Positions 27,054 to 37,030 of a stretch of 64,000 nt of DNA are shown piece after piece. Made by a program: the position numbers and the translations under genes. The stretch is from positions 682,001-746,000 of the forward strand of contig NZ_CP163444.1 of NCBI RefSeq assembly GCF_041053105.1, in the 5' to 3' direction. Origin of the DNA: Streptomyces sp. R44 (lineage in GTDB: Bacteria > Actinomycetota > Actinomycetes > Streptomycetales > Streptomycetaceae). The first letter of the stretch is position 1. Each line of letters begins with the position of its first letter. The notes below the pieces were generated by a model, which worked only from the letters and a program-made list of their open reading frames with translations, was not told the origin of the DNA and made no database searches.

Positions 27054-27088
27054 GAGCCGGGCCGGGTGCATCGCACCCGGCCCGGCTC
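27054..27088 (+). terminator. Strong terminator after the endonuclease gene
   Basis: Perfect 16-bp stem GAGCCGGGCCGGGTGC / GCACCCGGCCCGGCTC with an ATC loop, then CCCGTTT. Confidence 0.85.
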
Positions 27089-27168
27089 CCCGTTTCCGGC
27101 GGCTTCAAACGGGCAGTCCCGGATGTTCTCACGTTCTTGAGAGATCACATCAAACCACCCGGAGACGT

Positions 27169-27191
27169 TACCCAGCCGTTATAAACGGGTA
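27169..27191. promoter_or_regulatory. Candidate promoter and operator of the ectoine operon
   Basis: An AT-richer island within the 307-bp gap (27032-27338) before ectA, which holds no other gene. An imperfect palindrome has core CCGTT, ATA, AACGG, flanked by TACCC and GGTA. It overlaps a possible promoter, TTACCC (27168-27173) and TAGTTT (27190-27195) with 16-bp spacing. A second candidate -10, TAGCTT at 27325-27330, lies 8 bases before the ectA ATG. Confidence 0.45.
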
Positions 27192-27338
27192 GTTTGCACG
27201 CTTTCGACCCTCTTCATCGCGTGTCCTTGTGGACAATCCCTCCACGAAGGCAACCGACGCACCTATCACGTCCCAGCGGGGCCGAACAAGCCCTCCGGCC
27301 CAGGAAGTTCCGCGGCCCGCTCGGTAGCTTCGGCGCCC

Positions 27339-27869
27339 ATGACCACTGCCCCCCAGAAATCCCAGGTCGGCGGCCTCTCCGTCGGACCGGCCGAGATCGC
27401 GGACGGCGCCGACCTCTGGCGGATCGCCCGCGGCTCGGGAGAACTCGACCTCAACTCCCCGTACAGCTACCTGCTGTGGTGCCGCGACTTCGCCGACACG
27501 ACCGCCGTCGCCCGTGACGCCTCCGGACGACCGGTCGGCTTCGTCACCGGCTATCTGCGGCCCGACGCGCCCGGGACGCTCTTCGTCTGGCAGGTCGCCG
27601 TGGAGGGTTCGCACCGCGGAAGCGGGGTAGCCGGGACCCTGCTCGACGCTCTGTCCGCCCGCGTGGCGGCCGAGCACGGACTCGACCGGGTGGAGGCGAC
27701 CGTCACACCGGGAAACCTGGCGTCCGACCGGCTCTTCCGGTCCTACGCCCGCCGGCACGGCGCGGACCTCACACGCGAGGTCCTCTTCCCGTCCGCCTCC
27801 TTCCCCGTGGCGGGACACGAGGCCGAGGTGCTCTACCGCATCGGCCCCCTCGCGCCCCCTGCGTCCTGA
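27339..27869 (+). CDS. ectA: L-2,4-diaminobutyrate acetyltransferase
   Basis: 176-residue GNAT enzyme. LDLNSPYSYLLWCRDFADTTAVA near the N-terminus and WQVAVEGSHRGSGVAGTLLDAL are EctA hallmarks, with VEATVTPGNLASDRLFRSYARR after. It acetylates diaminobutyrate at the gamma nitrogen, the second step of ectoine synthesis. First gene of the ectABCD-ehuBCDA block. Confidence 0.96.
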   Translation: MTTAPQKSQVGGLSVGPAEIADGADLWRIARGSGELDLNSPYSYLLWCRDFADTTAVARDASGRPVGFVTGYLRPDAPGTLFVWQVAVEGSHRGSGVAGTLLDALSARVAAEHGLDRVEATVTPGNLASDRLFRSYARRHGADLTREVLFPSASFPVAGHEAEVLYRIGPLAPPAS

Positions 27870-27931
27870 GCCGACCCCGGCGCCCCCGGCCCCGCACGAC
27901 TCCCCGCACCACACCCTGGAGAAGAGACCTC

Positions 27932-29203
27932 GTGACCCTGACCGACATCGCCGCCCCCTCCGTCTTCGAGACCGTCGAATCCGAGGTCCGCAGCTACTGC
28001 CGTGCCTGGCCCGTCGTCTTCGAGCGCGCCAGCGGGAGCCGGCTGTACGACGAGGACGGGCGTCCGTACCTGGACTTCTTCGCCGGGGCGGGCTCGCTCA
28101 ACTACGGCCACAACAACCCGGTGCTCAAGCGCGCCCTCCTCGACTACCTCGCCGACGACGGCATCACCCACGGCCTCGACATGTCGACGACCGCCAAACG
28201 CGCCTTCCTGGAGACCTTCCGCTCGACGGTCCTCGAACCCCGCGCCCTGCCCTACAAGGTGATGTTCCCCGGCCCCACCGGCACCAACGCCGTGGAGGCC
28301 GCCCTCAAACTCGCCCGCAAGGTCACCGGACGCCAGACCGTCGTCTCCTTCACCAACGCCTTCCACGGCATGTCGCTCGGCTCGCTGGCCGTCACCGGCA
28401 ACGCCGCCAAGCGCGCCGGAGCGGGCGTCCCGCTCCACCACGCCGCCCGGATGCCCTTCGACGACTACCTCGACGGGCAGGTCACCGACTTCCTCTGGTT
28501 CGAACGGCTCCTGGACGACGCGGGATCCGGCCTCGACCACCCGGCGGCCGTGATCGTCGAGACCGTCCAGGGCGAGGGCGGCATCAACGTCGCGCGGGCC
28601 GAATGGCTGCGCGCGCTGGCGGAACTCTGCCGCCGGCACGAGATGCTCCTCATCGTCGACGACATCCAGATGGGCTGCGGGCGCACCGGCGACTTCTTCT
28701 CCTTCGAGGAGGCCGGCATCACGCCCGACATCGTCACCCTGTCCAAGTCCATCAGCGGCTACGGCCTGCCCATGTCCCTCTGCCTCTTCCGGCCGGAGCT
28801 CGACCTGTGGGAGCCCGGCGAGCACAACGGCACCTTCCGCGGCAACAACCCCGCCTTCGTCACCGCCACCGCAGCCCTCGACGCGTATTGGCGCGACGGC
28901 ACCCTGCGCGAACGCACCCTGAACCGGGCCGACCGGATCGAGCGCGCCCTCCTCGACCTGTGCGGCGACGACGCCCGCTCCGGCCTGGCCGTGCGCGGAC
29001 GCGGCCTCGTGTGGGGCCTGGAGTTCGCCGACGGGGAGCGTGCCGCGGCCGTGTGCCGGCGGGCCTTCGAGATCGGTCTGCTCCTGGAGACCTCGGGGCC
29101 GCGCGGCGAGGTGGTCAAGCTGCTGCCGCCGCTGACCGCGACGGACGACGAACTCGACGAGGGACTCGGCATGCTGGCCCGCTCCGTACGCCACTCCGCC
29201 TGA
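27932..29203 (+). CDS. ectB: Diaminobutyrate-2-oxoglutarate transaminase
   Basis: 423-residue class III PLP aminotransferase. The C-terminal half has VDDIQMGCGRTGDFFSFEE and the PLP lysine in TLSKSISGYGLPMSL. PGPTGTNAVEAALKLARK and FHGMSLGSLAVTG are typical EctB blocks. It makes diaminobutyrate from aspartate semialdehyde, the first step. GTG start 62 bp after ectA with GGAGAAGAG ahead. Confidence 0.97.
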   Translation: MTLTDIAAPSVFETVESEVRSYCRAWPVVFERASGSRLYDEDGRPYLDFFAGAGSLNYGHNNPVLKRALLDYLADDGITHGLDMSTTAKRAFLETFRSTVLEPRALPYKVMFPGPTGTNAVEAALKLARKVTGRQTVVSFTNAFHGMSLGSLAVTGNAAKRAGAGVPLHHAARMPFDDYLDGQVTDFLWFERLLDDAGSGLDHPAAVIVETVQGEGGINVARAEWLRALAELCRRHEMLLIVDDIQMGCGRTGDFFSFEEAGITPDIVTLSKSISGYGLPMSLCLFRPELDLWEPGEHNGTFRGNNPAFVTATAALDAYWRDGTLRERTLNRADRIERALLDLCGDDARSGLAVRGRGLVWGLEFADGERAAAVCRRAFEIGLLLETSGPRGEVVKLLPPLTATDDELDEGLGMLARSVRHSA

Positions 29204-29239
29204 GACCGCACCGACAGAACCACCCGAAAGGCCATCGCC

Positions 29240-29656
29240 ATGATCGTCCGTACCTTCGACGAGCTGGAGAACACCGAGCGGCATGTGAGGGCCGCGTCCG
29301 GGACCTGGGAGAGCAAGCGCATCGTCCTCGCCCGCGAGCGGGTCGGCTTCTCCCTCCACGAGACGGTGCTGTACGCCGGCACCGAGACCTCCATGTGGTA
29401 CGCCCACCACGTCGAGGCCGTCGTCTGCACCGCCGGCGAGGCCGAGCTCACCGACCACGAGACCGGGCGCACGTACACGATCCTGCCCGGAACGATGTAC
29501 CTGCTCGACGGGCACGAGCGCCACACCCTCAAGGTCAAGCGGGACTTCCGCTGCCTGTGCGTCTTCAACCCGCCCGTCACCGGGCGCGAGGACCACGACG
29601 AGAACGGCGTCTACCCCCTCCTCTCCGAGCCCGAATCCGAACCCGGCCAGGCCTGA
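29240..29656 (+). CDS. ectC: L-ectoine synthase
   Basis: 138-residue cupin. [16 protein letters not shown] and [15 protein letters not shown] are EctC signatures, followed by [16 protein letters not shown]. It cyclises N-gamma-acetyl-diaminobutyrate to ectoine. Located 36 bp after ectB. Confidence 0.97.
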   Translation: MIVRTFDELENTERHVRAASGTWESKRIVLARERVGFSLHETVLYAGTETSMWYAHHVEAVVCTAGEAELTDHETGRTYTILPGTMYLLDGHERHTLKVKRDFRCLCVFNPPVTGREDHDENGVYPLLSEPESEPGQA

Positions 29657-29752
29657 GACCCGCCCGGGACCACCACGAGCCCCACCCGGCCGGGCCCGAG
29701 AGCGGCCCGCGCACCGACGACATCCGTACGCGAAAGGAAGGCATCCCGCCCC

Positions 29753-30649
29753 ATGGCCTCCGCACCCACCCGTCCCGTCGACCTCTACCCCACCCGCGGC
29801 TCCCGGGAGGAGCTCATCGGCCGCAAGGACCCCGTCGTGTGGTCCGAGCCCGGCACGCCCGGCCCCTTCTGGGCCAGGGAACTGGAGGAGTACGACCGCG
29901 ACGGCTTCGTCACGGTGGACGAGCTCGTCACCCCGGACGAGGTCGACGGGCTCCGCGCCGAGCTGGACCGGCTCGTCGCCGACCCCGCCGTACGGGCGGA
30001 CGAGCGGGCCGTCGTCGAGCCCCGCTCCCAGGAGATCCGCTCCGTCTTCGAGGTGCACCGGATCAGCGAGGTCTTCCGCCGGCTGGCCGAGGACCCGAGG
30101 ATCGTCGGGCGGGCCCGGCAGATCCTCGGCTCCGACGTCTACGTCCATCAGTCCCGGGTCAACGTCAAGCCCGGCTTCGGCGCCAGCGGCTTCTACTGGC
30201 ACTCCGACTTCGAGACCTGGCACGCCGAGGACGGTCTGCCCCAGATGCGGACCGTGTCGGTGTCGATCGCGCTCACCCCGAACCACACCACCAACGGCAG
30301 CCTGATGATCATGCCGGGCTCGCACCGCACCTTCCTGGGCTGCGCGGGCGAGACGCCCAAGGACAACTACAAGCAGTCGCTGCGGATGCAGGACGCCGGG
30401 ACCCCGTCCCACGAGGCGCTCACCACCTTCGCCGACGCCTGCGGCATCCGGCACTTCACCGGCCCGGCGGGATCGGCCACCTGGTTCGACTGCAACGCCC
30501 TGCACGGCTCCGGCGACAACATCACCCCGTACCCGCGGAGCAACGTGTTCCTCGTCTTCAACAGCGTCGAGAACGCCCCCGAGGCACCCTTCGCCGCCCC
30601 GGTGCGCCGCCCCTCCTTCATCGCCGCCCGCCCGGAGGACCTGGCATGA
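29753..30649 (+). CDS. ectD: Ectoine 5-hydroxylase
   Basis: 298-residue Fe(II)/2-oxoglutarate dioxygenase. Iron ligands are visible as HSD in FYWHSDFETWHAEDG and the distal His in ALHGSGDN. VSIALTPNHTTNGSLMIMPGSH is the EctD signature region. It converts ectoine to 5-hydroxyectoine. Its TGA overlaps the ATG of the next gene (ATGA), tying synthesis to the uptake genes. Confidence 0.96.
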   Translation: MASAPTRPVDLYPTRGSREELIGRKDPVVWSEPGTPGPFWARELEEYDRDGFVTVDELVTPDEVDGLRAELDRLVADPAVRADERAVVEPRSQEIRSVFEVHRISEVFRRLAEDPRIVGRARQILGSDVYVHQSRVNVKPGFGASGFYWHSDFETWHAEDGLPQMRTVSVSIALTPNHTTNGSLMIMPGSHRTFLGCAGETPKDNYKQSLRMQDAGTPSHEALTTFADACGIRHFTGPAGSATWFDCNALHGSGDNITPYPRSNVFLVFNSVENAPEAPFAAPVRRPSFIAARPEDLA

Positions 30650-31563
30650 CCGGCTCCGCGCCGCTCGACCGCCGCCGCTTCCTCGCCAGAGCCTCGCTCC
30701 TCGGCGGTCTCGCCCTGGCGGCCGGGCCGCTCACCGCGTGCACCCGCACCCAGGCCGGGACGGGAGCGCCGGCGGACGACGGGAAACTCCTCGCGAACCT
30801 GCGGGAGCAGGGCTTCGTGCGGGTCGGCTTCGCCGGTGAGGCGCCGTACGGCTTCCAGGACGGCGGCGAGCCGGCCGGCGAGGCCCCGACCCTCCACCGC
30901 GAGATATTCACCGCGCTCGGCGTGCGCGAACTGCGCCCGACGCTCACGGAGTTCGGCGCACTGATCCCCGGACTGCTCGCCGGCCGCTTCGACGTGGTGA
31001 GCGCCGGCATGTCGATCACGCCCGAGCGCTGCGCCAAGGTGATCTTCTCCGAGCCGGAGTTCGTCTCCCCCACCGCCCTCATGGTCCGCAAGGGCAACCC
31101 GAAGGGGGTGAGCGACCTGAAGTCCTGCGCGGCGAAGGGCGCCACCGTCGGGGTGCTGACCGCGGCCGTGGAGGCGTCCTACGCCAAGGCGGCGGGCGTA
31201 CCGGACGGATCGGTGAAGACGCTCGCCAAGCAGCAGGACGGGCTCGACGCCCTCCTGGCCGGCCGGATCGACGCCTTCGCGCTGACCGCGATCTCGCTGC
31301 GCTGGCTCGCCCGGACGAACGCGGGCGCGCCGGTGGAGGTGGGCGAGGCGTTCGTGCCGGTGGTCGGCGGCGTACAACAGCTCGGCGCGGGCGGAGCGGT
31401 GTTCCGGCCCGGGGCGAGCGGACTCAGGGACGCCTTCGACCGGGAGCTCCTGAAGATCACCGGCTCCCCGGAGCGGTTCGTCGGGCTCCTCGGGAAGTAC
31501 GGCTTCACCGCGCGCGAGGTGCCGCCCCGGTCGCTGCGGACGGCCGACCTGTGTGCCGGGTGA
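30646..31563 (+). CDS. ehuB: Ectoine/hydroxyectoine ABC transporter substrate-binding lipoprotein
   Basis: 305 residues. A twin-arginine-like start (DRRRFLARASLL) leads to a lipobox (LTAC), so a membrane-anchored binding protein. The body is a family 3 amino-acid-type solute-binding protein (VRVGFAGEAPYGFQD, FGALIPGLLAGRFDVVSAGMSIT). The assignment to ectoine rests on the 4-bp overlap with ectD and similarity to EhuB. Without the neighbours it would be called an amino acid binding protein. Confidence 0.88.
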   Translation: MTGSAPLDRRRFLARASLLGGLALAAGPLTACTRTQAGTGAPADDGKLLANLREQGFVRVGFAGEAPYGFQDGGEPAGEAPTLHREIFTALGVRELRPTLTEFGALIPGLLAGRFDVVSAGMSITPERCAKVIFSEPEFVSPTALMVRKGNPKGVSDLKSCAAKGATVGVLTAAVEASYAKAAGVPDGSVKTLAKQQDGLDALLAGRIDAFALTAISLRWLARTNAGAPVEVGEAFVPVVGGVQQLGAGGAVFRPGASGLRDAFDRELLKITGSPERFVGLLGKYGFTAREVPPRSLRTADLCAG

Positions 31564-31575
31564 GGGGCGCGTGGC

Positions 31576-32313
31576 GTGACTGACGTCCTGTCCGTCGGGG
31601 CCGGCGCGCAGCCCGCCGGGCCCGGCTCCCTGCCCGTCGCCGCCGGCTTCCTGCCCGAGTTGCGGCGCGCGCTGCCCCGGCTCGCCGAGGGTCTCCTCGT
31701 CACGGTCGAGGCCACGGTGCTCGGCGCCGCGCTCGCCCTGCTCCTCGCGTACGTCCTCGGGCTGCTGTCCCGGTCGGCGCGGCTGCCGGTGCGCGGCGCG
31801 GCGCGCCTCGTCGTGGAGTTCTTCCGGGGGACCTCGCTGTACGTGCAGCTGTTCTGGCTGTTCTTCGCACTGCCGATGGTCGGCTTCCGGCTCGAACCGC
31901 TCGCCTGCGCGGTGCTCGCGCTCGGCCTCAACTACGGGGCGTACGGCGCCGAGGTGGTGCGGGGCGCGGTGGCGGCGGTCCCCCGCGCCCAGACCGAGGC
32001 GGGGATCGCGCTCGGCATGGGGGCCGGGCTGCGCATGCGGCGGGTCGTCCTGCCGCAGGCGCACGCCCTGATGGTCGCGCCGTTCAAGAACCTGCTCGTC
32101 CAGCTCCTGAAGGCGACACCGCTGCTCTCCCTGGTCACGGTCTCCGATCTCACCTTCCAGATCGACCAGTTGCGCTCGGCGACGGGCGCGACGGCCGCCT
32201 CGTACCTGCTGCTCCTCGGGCTCTACTTCGGCATGGCCGTCGTGCTGAGCCTCCTCATGAACGCCCTGGAGCGGGCGGCGAAGGCCCGGCTCGGGCAGGA
32301 AGGCGGTGTCTGA
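31576..32313 (+). CDS. ehuC: Ectoine/hydroxyectoine ABC transporter permease
   Basis: 245 residues, with about five membrane helices of the His/Glu/Gln-type permease family. VEFFRGTSLYVQLFW and the EAA-loop-like TEAGIALGMGAGLRMRRVVLPQA contact the ATPase. GTG start 12 bp after ehuB; its stop overlaps the ATG of ehuD by one base. Confidence 0.9.
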   Translation: MTDVLSVGAGAQPAGPGSLPVAAGFLPELRRALPRLAEGLLVTVEATVLGAALALLLAYVLGLLSRSARLPVRGAARLVVEFFRGTSLYVQLFWLFFALPMVGFRLEPLACAVLALGLNYGAYGAEVVRGAVAAVPRAQTEAGIALGMGAGLRMRRVVLPQAHALMVAPFKNLLVQLLKATPLLSLVTVSDLTFQIDQLRSATGATAASYLLLLGLYFGMAVVLSLLMNALERAAKARLGQEGGV

Positions 32314-32937
32314 TGTGGGACGGGGAGGCGGCCCGGGCCGCGCTGCCCGCCGTACTGGAGGGGTTCGGCGTCACGGTCCTGGCGACCGTGCCGGCGTTCG
32401 CCGTCGCGATGGTCCTCGGGCTCGTCCTCGCCCTCGCCCAGCGGGCGGGCCCCCGGTGGCTGGCGCTTCCGGTGCGCGGGGCGGCCGCGTTCGTCCGCTC
32501 GACACCGCTCCTGGTGCAGCTGTTCGCGGCCTGGGTGCTGCTGCCCGCGCTCGACGCGCCGGTGCTCGGCGTCCTGGTGCTGGGCACGCACTACGCCACG
32601 TACCTGTCGGAGGTGTACCGGACGGGCATCGACGCCGTTCCGCGCGGGCAGTGGGAGGCCTGCACGGCGCTGTCGCTGCCGCGCCGGAGGGTGTGGCGGG
32701 CGGTGGTGCTGCCGCAGGCCGTACGGAACGTGCTGCCGCCGCTCGGCAACTACGCGGTGTCCATGTTCAAGGAGACGCCGCTGCTCTCGGTGATCACCGT
32801 GCACGAGATGGTCCACGAGGCGAACACCTTCGGCAGTACGCACTTCGCCTATCTGGAGAGCTTCACCCTGGCCGCCGCGGTGTTCCTGCTCGCGAGCTGG
32901 CCCACGTCCGTGCTGGTACGACGACTGGAGACACGCC

Positions 32938-32948
<11 letters not shown>
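32313..32948 (+). CDS. ehuD: Ectoine/hydroxyectoine ABC transporter permease
   Basis: 211 residues, second permease of the pair. Contains VRSTPLLVQLFAAW and the EAA loop WEACTALSLPRRRVWRAVVLPQA, then NYAVSMFKETPLLSVITVHE. It overlaps ehuC by 1 bp and ehuA by 11 bp, so the three are translationally coupled. Confidence 0.9.
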
Positions 32949-33722
<774 letters not shown>

Positions 33723-33726
<4 letters not shown>

Positions 33727-33793
33727 TACGAGGGTACGTACGGCGGTGATACGAGGGTGCGTACTGCGGGGGTACGAAGGTACGTACTGCGGG
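33723..33793. repeat. Three tandem imperfect 23-24-bp repeats
   Basis: Units start near 33723 (GTGATACGAGGGTACGTAC...), 33746 (GTGATACGAGGGTGCGTAC...) and 33769 (GGGGGTACGAAGGTACGTAC...), each ending in CGGCG or TGCGG. They lie between the ehuA stop and its terminator. Confidence 0.65.
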
Positions 33794-33822
33794 GTACGCC
33801 CGGGAGGTCCCGGGCGTACCCC
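33791..33822. terminator. Bidirectional terminator between ehuA and the sigma factor gene
   Basis: Perfect 15-bp stem GGGGTACGCCCGGGA / TCCCGGGCGTACCCC around GG, then CTTTC. Confidence 0.85.
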
Positions 33823-33825
33823 CTT

Positions 33826-34692
33826 TCAGGCTCCAGCCTCGACCATGCCGTCCCGCAGCCTGTTCAGGCTCCGGGCCAGGAGCCGCGAGACGTGCATCTG
33901 GGATACGCCGAGGCGCTCGCCGATCTGCGTCTGGGTCAGCTCCTCGACGAACCGCAGGTGCAGCAGCACCCGGTCCCGCTCGCCGAGGGCCGCCACGAGC
34001 GGGGCGAGGGTGTGGAAGTCCTCGAAGAGCGCGAGCGCCGTGTCCTCCTCGCCGATGAGGTCGGCCAGGGCCGCGTCGTCCGTGTCGTCGTCGCCCCCGC
34101 CGATCGCGGCGTCCAGGGACGTGGAGTGGTAGCCGTTCGCGGCCAGCTGGGCCTCGACCACCTGCTCCTCGGACAGGTCCATGACGGGCGCCAGTTCCGC
34201 GACCCGGGGCGCGCGGCCGAGCCGTGAGCTCAGTTCGTCGGTCGCCTTCGCCAGCTCGACCCGCGCCTCCTGGAGCCGGCGGGGGACGTGCACCGCCCAG
34301 GAGGTGTCGCGGAAGAACCGCTTGATCTCGCCCACGATGTACGGCACGGCGAAGGTCGTGAACTCCACCTCGCGGGCCAGGTCGAAGCGGTCGATCGCCT
34401 TGATCAGGCCGATCATGCCGACCTGGACGATGTCCTCCATCTCCTCGGCCCGCCCGCGGAACCGGCCCGCCGCGTACCGCACGAGCGTCATGTTCATCTC
34501 GATCAGGGTGTTCCGGACGTACTGGTGCTCCGGCGTCCCCTCCTCCCGCGCCGCGAGTTCGCGGAGGAACACTCTCGACAGGGCGCGCGCGTCCCGGGGC
34601 GCGACCTCGTGGGGGGCCGTTATGTCGGGCAGCCCCTCCCCCGTACCGCTCGTCACGCACGTCTCCGTCGCCTTCGGCACCTCGGTCCGCAC
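33826..34692 (-). CDS. RNA polymerase sigma factor, SigB/SigF/SigG family
   Basis: 288 residues with regions 2, 3 and 4. Region 2: DIVQVGMIGLIKAIDRFDLAREVEFTTFAVPYIVGEIKRFFRDTSWAVHVPRR. Region 4: LTQTQIGERLGVSQMHVSRLLARSLNRLR. This is the B. subtilis SigB/SigF-type family that directs stress and differentiation genes in Streptomyces. It lies beside the osmoprotectant cluster and diverges from an RsbW-like ATPase that could be its anti-sigma factor. Which paralogue it is cannot be told. Confidence 0.93.
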   Translation of the reverse strand: MRTEVPKATETCVTSGTGEGLPDITAPHEVAPRDARALSRVFLRELAAREEGTPEHQYVRNTLIEMNMTLVRYAAGRFRGRAEEMEDIVQVGMIGLIKAIDRFDLAREVEFTTFAVPYIVGEIKRFFRDTSWAVHVPRRLQEARVELAKATDELSSRLGRAPRVAELAPVMDLSEEQVVEAQLAANGYHSTSLDAAIGGGDDDTDDAALADLIGEEDTALALFEDFHTLAPLVAALGERDRVLLHLRFVEELTQTQIGERLGVSQMHVSRLLARSLNRLRDGMVEAGA

Positions 34693-34872
34693 GGGGACGA
34701 CCTCCTCCTGCTCTCTGTCCGTTCGGCGGTCCCGGTCCGCTTACCCGCTCCGTACGGACGCATTCCTCTCCGTGACGCCCCTTCTTCGGCCCGGGCGGGA
34801 GGCATCACTCGGGCGTGACCGGGCAGGCGTAACCCGTCACCCCTCGACGTATCGGGAAGAAAGGGACCCGCG

Positions 34873-35301
34873 ATGAACAGCCGGAGCGAAACCAGGTCCC
34901 GCATGGACGCCGCGGGTCCCCGGGCCGCCGCCGGGGGGGCCGGCACCTCACCGCTCGTCACCCCGGCGCAGGCCAGGCAGCTGGTGCGCCACACGCTCAT
35001 GGCCCTGGGTCCCCTGCGGGCCTCCCAGGTCGACGACCTGCTGCTCGTCACCTCGGAACTGGTCACGAACGCCCATCGTCACGGCGGCGGGGTCACCTCG
35101 TTCGGGATCGCCGTCGGCAGTGACCGGGTCACGGTCTCCGTGGCCGACGCCAGCGAGGAGCCGCCGCGCCACGAGCTCCGCGAGAACCTGCGGCCAGGCG
35201 GCTTCGGCTGGCCGATCGTGCTGCGCCTGTGCCGCGAGGTGACGGTGGACACCCGGCCGGACGGCAAGACGGTCCACGCGGCGGTGATGGTCGACCGCTG
35301 A
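34873..35301 (+). CDS. RsbW/SpoIIAB-like ATP-binding protein
   Basis: 142 residues. The HATPase_c N-box is ELVTNAHRHGGG, followed by VSVADASEEPP (G1-box-like, D replacing part of the DxGxG) and FGWPIVLRLC (G2-like). Such serine kinase-like proteins act as anti-sigma factors or in related partner-switching. Its position opposite the SigB-type gene across 180 bp suggests that they interact, but Streptomyces have many paralogues. ATG start at 34873. Confidence 0.85.
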   Translation: MNSRSETRSRMDAAGPRAAAGGAGTSPLVTPAQARQLVRHTLMALGPLRASQVDDLLLVTSELVTNAHRHGGGVTSFGIAVGSDRVTVSVADASEEPPRHELRENLRPGGFGWPIVLRLCREVTVDTRPDGKTVHAAVMVDR

Positions 35302-35323
35302 GCCGTACCCCGGTGGTCCGCCC

Positions 35324-36799
35324 TCAGACGTGCCGCTCCGGCGGCCCGTGGAGGTGTACGGAGGCGGGGCCGCCGCTCGTGCGGTGCCGCTCGGCCCAGG
35401 AGTCGAGCGCGGCCCGGCAGGCGTGGTCCAGGTGGTGCAGCCCGGAGAGGTCCAGGACGACCGGGCGGTCGCGCGGCAGGGCTTCCAGGGTGTCCAGGAT
35501 CTTCGGCAGCCGCAGGAAGGTCACGGTGCCGGACAGCCCGACGCGCACGGGCCCTTCGCCCTCGTCGCTGTGGTCGACGCGGAGGTGGGAGGCGTCCCAG
35601 GCCGCTTTGGCGACGGAGACGACGAGTCCGACGAGGACGCCTTCGAGCATGTTCAGGGTGACGATCGCCAGGGCCGTCACCACCAGGACGAGCGCCTCGC
35701 CGCGGTGGCCGCGCCAGAGCGTGACGAGGCCCCGGAAGGGGATCAGTTTCCAGCCCGCGTGGACGAGGATGCCGGCGAGGGCCGCGAGCGGCACGTACTC
35801 CAGGGTGCCGGGCAGCAGGGCGGCGAAGAGCAGCAGCCACAGCCCGTGGAGGACGCGCGAGGCCTTGGTCCTGGCGCCCGCCTGGACGTTGGCCGAGCTG
35901 CGGACGATCACGGCGGTCATCGGCAGCGCCCCGAGCAGTCCACAGAGCGTGTTGCCGCATCCCTGGGCGAGGAGTTCCTTGTCGTAGTCGGTGGGCGGTC
36001 CGTCGTGCAGCCGGTCCACGGCCGCCGCGCTGAAGAGGGACTCGGCGGAGGCGATCAGCGCGAAGGCGAGGACGGTGCCGAGCAGGGCGACGTCCGTCAG
36101 GGCGGCGAGCCCGTCCGCTCCGGGCAGTCCCACGGCGTCCAGGACCCCGCTGACCCTTACCGTCGCGACCGGCAGGTCGAGCAGGGCGGTCGCGAGCGCC
36201 GCGAGGAGGACGGCGACGAGCGCGCCGGGGACGGCCCGGGCCCGGCGGGGCAGATGCCGCCAGCCGACGATCACGAGGACCGTGGCGGCGGCGACGGCGA
36301 GCGGGACGAGGGTGGCACCGGTCGTCACCGCGCGCCCCAGGGCGGCCGGCAGTCCGGCGAGCCGGGCCGGGCCGGAGGCGGGGGCGCTGAGGCCGGCCGC
36401 GGCGTAGAGCTGGCCGGCGACGATGACGAGGCCGATCCCGGCGAGCATGCCCTCGACGACGGAGAGGGAGATGGCCCGGAACCAGCGGCCCCAGCGCAGC
36501 AGGCCCATGGCGACCTGGAGCAGCCCCGCGAGGAGGACGACGACGCCCAGCGCGGCCGGGCCGAGCGTCCGGACGGCGTCGAGGACGAGGACGGTGAGGC
36601 CGGCGGCGGGGCCGGAGACCTGGAGGCTGCTGCCCCGCATGAGGCCGGTGACGGCGCCGCCGACGATGCCGGTGACGAGACCGAGCTCGGCGGGGACGCC
36701 GGAGGCGACCGCCACGCCGATGCAGAGGGGGAGCGCGACGAGGAAGACGACGAGGGAGGCGGCGAAGTCCTGCCGGAGGTACGGAAAGGAGGAGGCCAT
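35324..36799 (-). CDS. SulP family anion transporter with C-terminal STAS domain
   Basis: 491 residues with 10 or more membrane segments; the first reads FLVALPLCIGVAVASGVPAELGLVTGIVGG, a SulP block, and later PMTAVIVRSSANVQAGARTK. The last ~100 residues form a STAS domain, VVLDLSGLHHLDHACRAAL, where the serine often used in anti-anti-sigma proteins is not seen. Likely sulphate or bicarbonate transport. The ATG at 36799 lacks a clear ribosome-binding site. Confidence 0.92.
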   Translation of the reverse strand: MASSFPYLRQDFAASLVVFLVALPLCIGVAVASGVPAELGLVTGIVGGAVTGLMRGSSLQVSGPAAGLTVLVLDAVRTLGPAALGVVVLLAGLLQVAMGLLRWGRWFRAISLSVVEGMLAGIGLVIVAGQLYAAAGLSAPASGPARLAGLPAALGRAVTTGATLVPLAVAAATVLVIVGWRHLPRRARAVPGALVAVLLAALATALLDLPVATVRVSGVLDAVGLPGADGLAALTDVALLGTVLAFALIASAESLFSAAAVDRLHDGPPTDYDKELLAQGCGNTLCGLLGALPMTAVIVRSSANVQAGARTKASRVLHGLWLLLFAALLPGTLEYVPLAALAGILVHAGWKLIPFRGLVTLWRGHRGEALVLVVTALAIVTLNMLEGVLVGLVVSVAKAAWDASHLRVDHSDEGEGPVRVGLSGTVTFLRLPKILDTLEALPRDRPVVLDLSGLHHLDHACRAALDSWAERHRTSGGPASVHLHGPPERHV

Positions 36800-37030
36800 A
36801 CACAGGGTGATACGCGCTCGTCGGGGCCCGCTCGGGACGGACCGGAGCCGACCGGCGCTTTCCGTCCGGAACCGGCCGGAAGGTGACGCGATCACCCCGG
36901 GGGAAGGCGCCCGGAGGTGCGGACCCCCGGGGCGCACCGGGCCGCAGGCGCCCGCACACGCGATCAGGCGGAGGGCGTACGGTCGCCCTGCCGGGGCGCA
37001 GGGGCTCGGAGCCTCACGGGGCGGGGGTGC

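Noticed and set aside
27833..30505. 890-codon minus-strand open frame antisense to ectBCD
   Set aside because: Pure antisense of three unmistakable genes; Gly/Val/Glu/Asp-rich reading with no motif.
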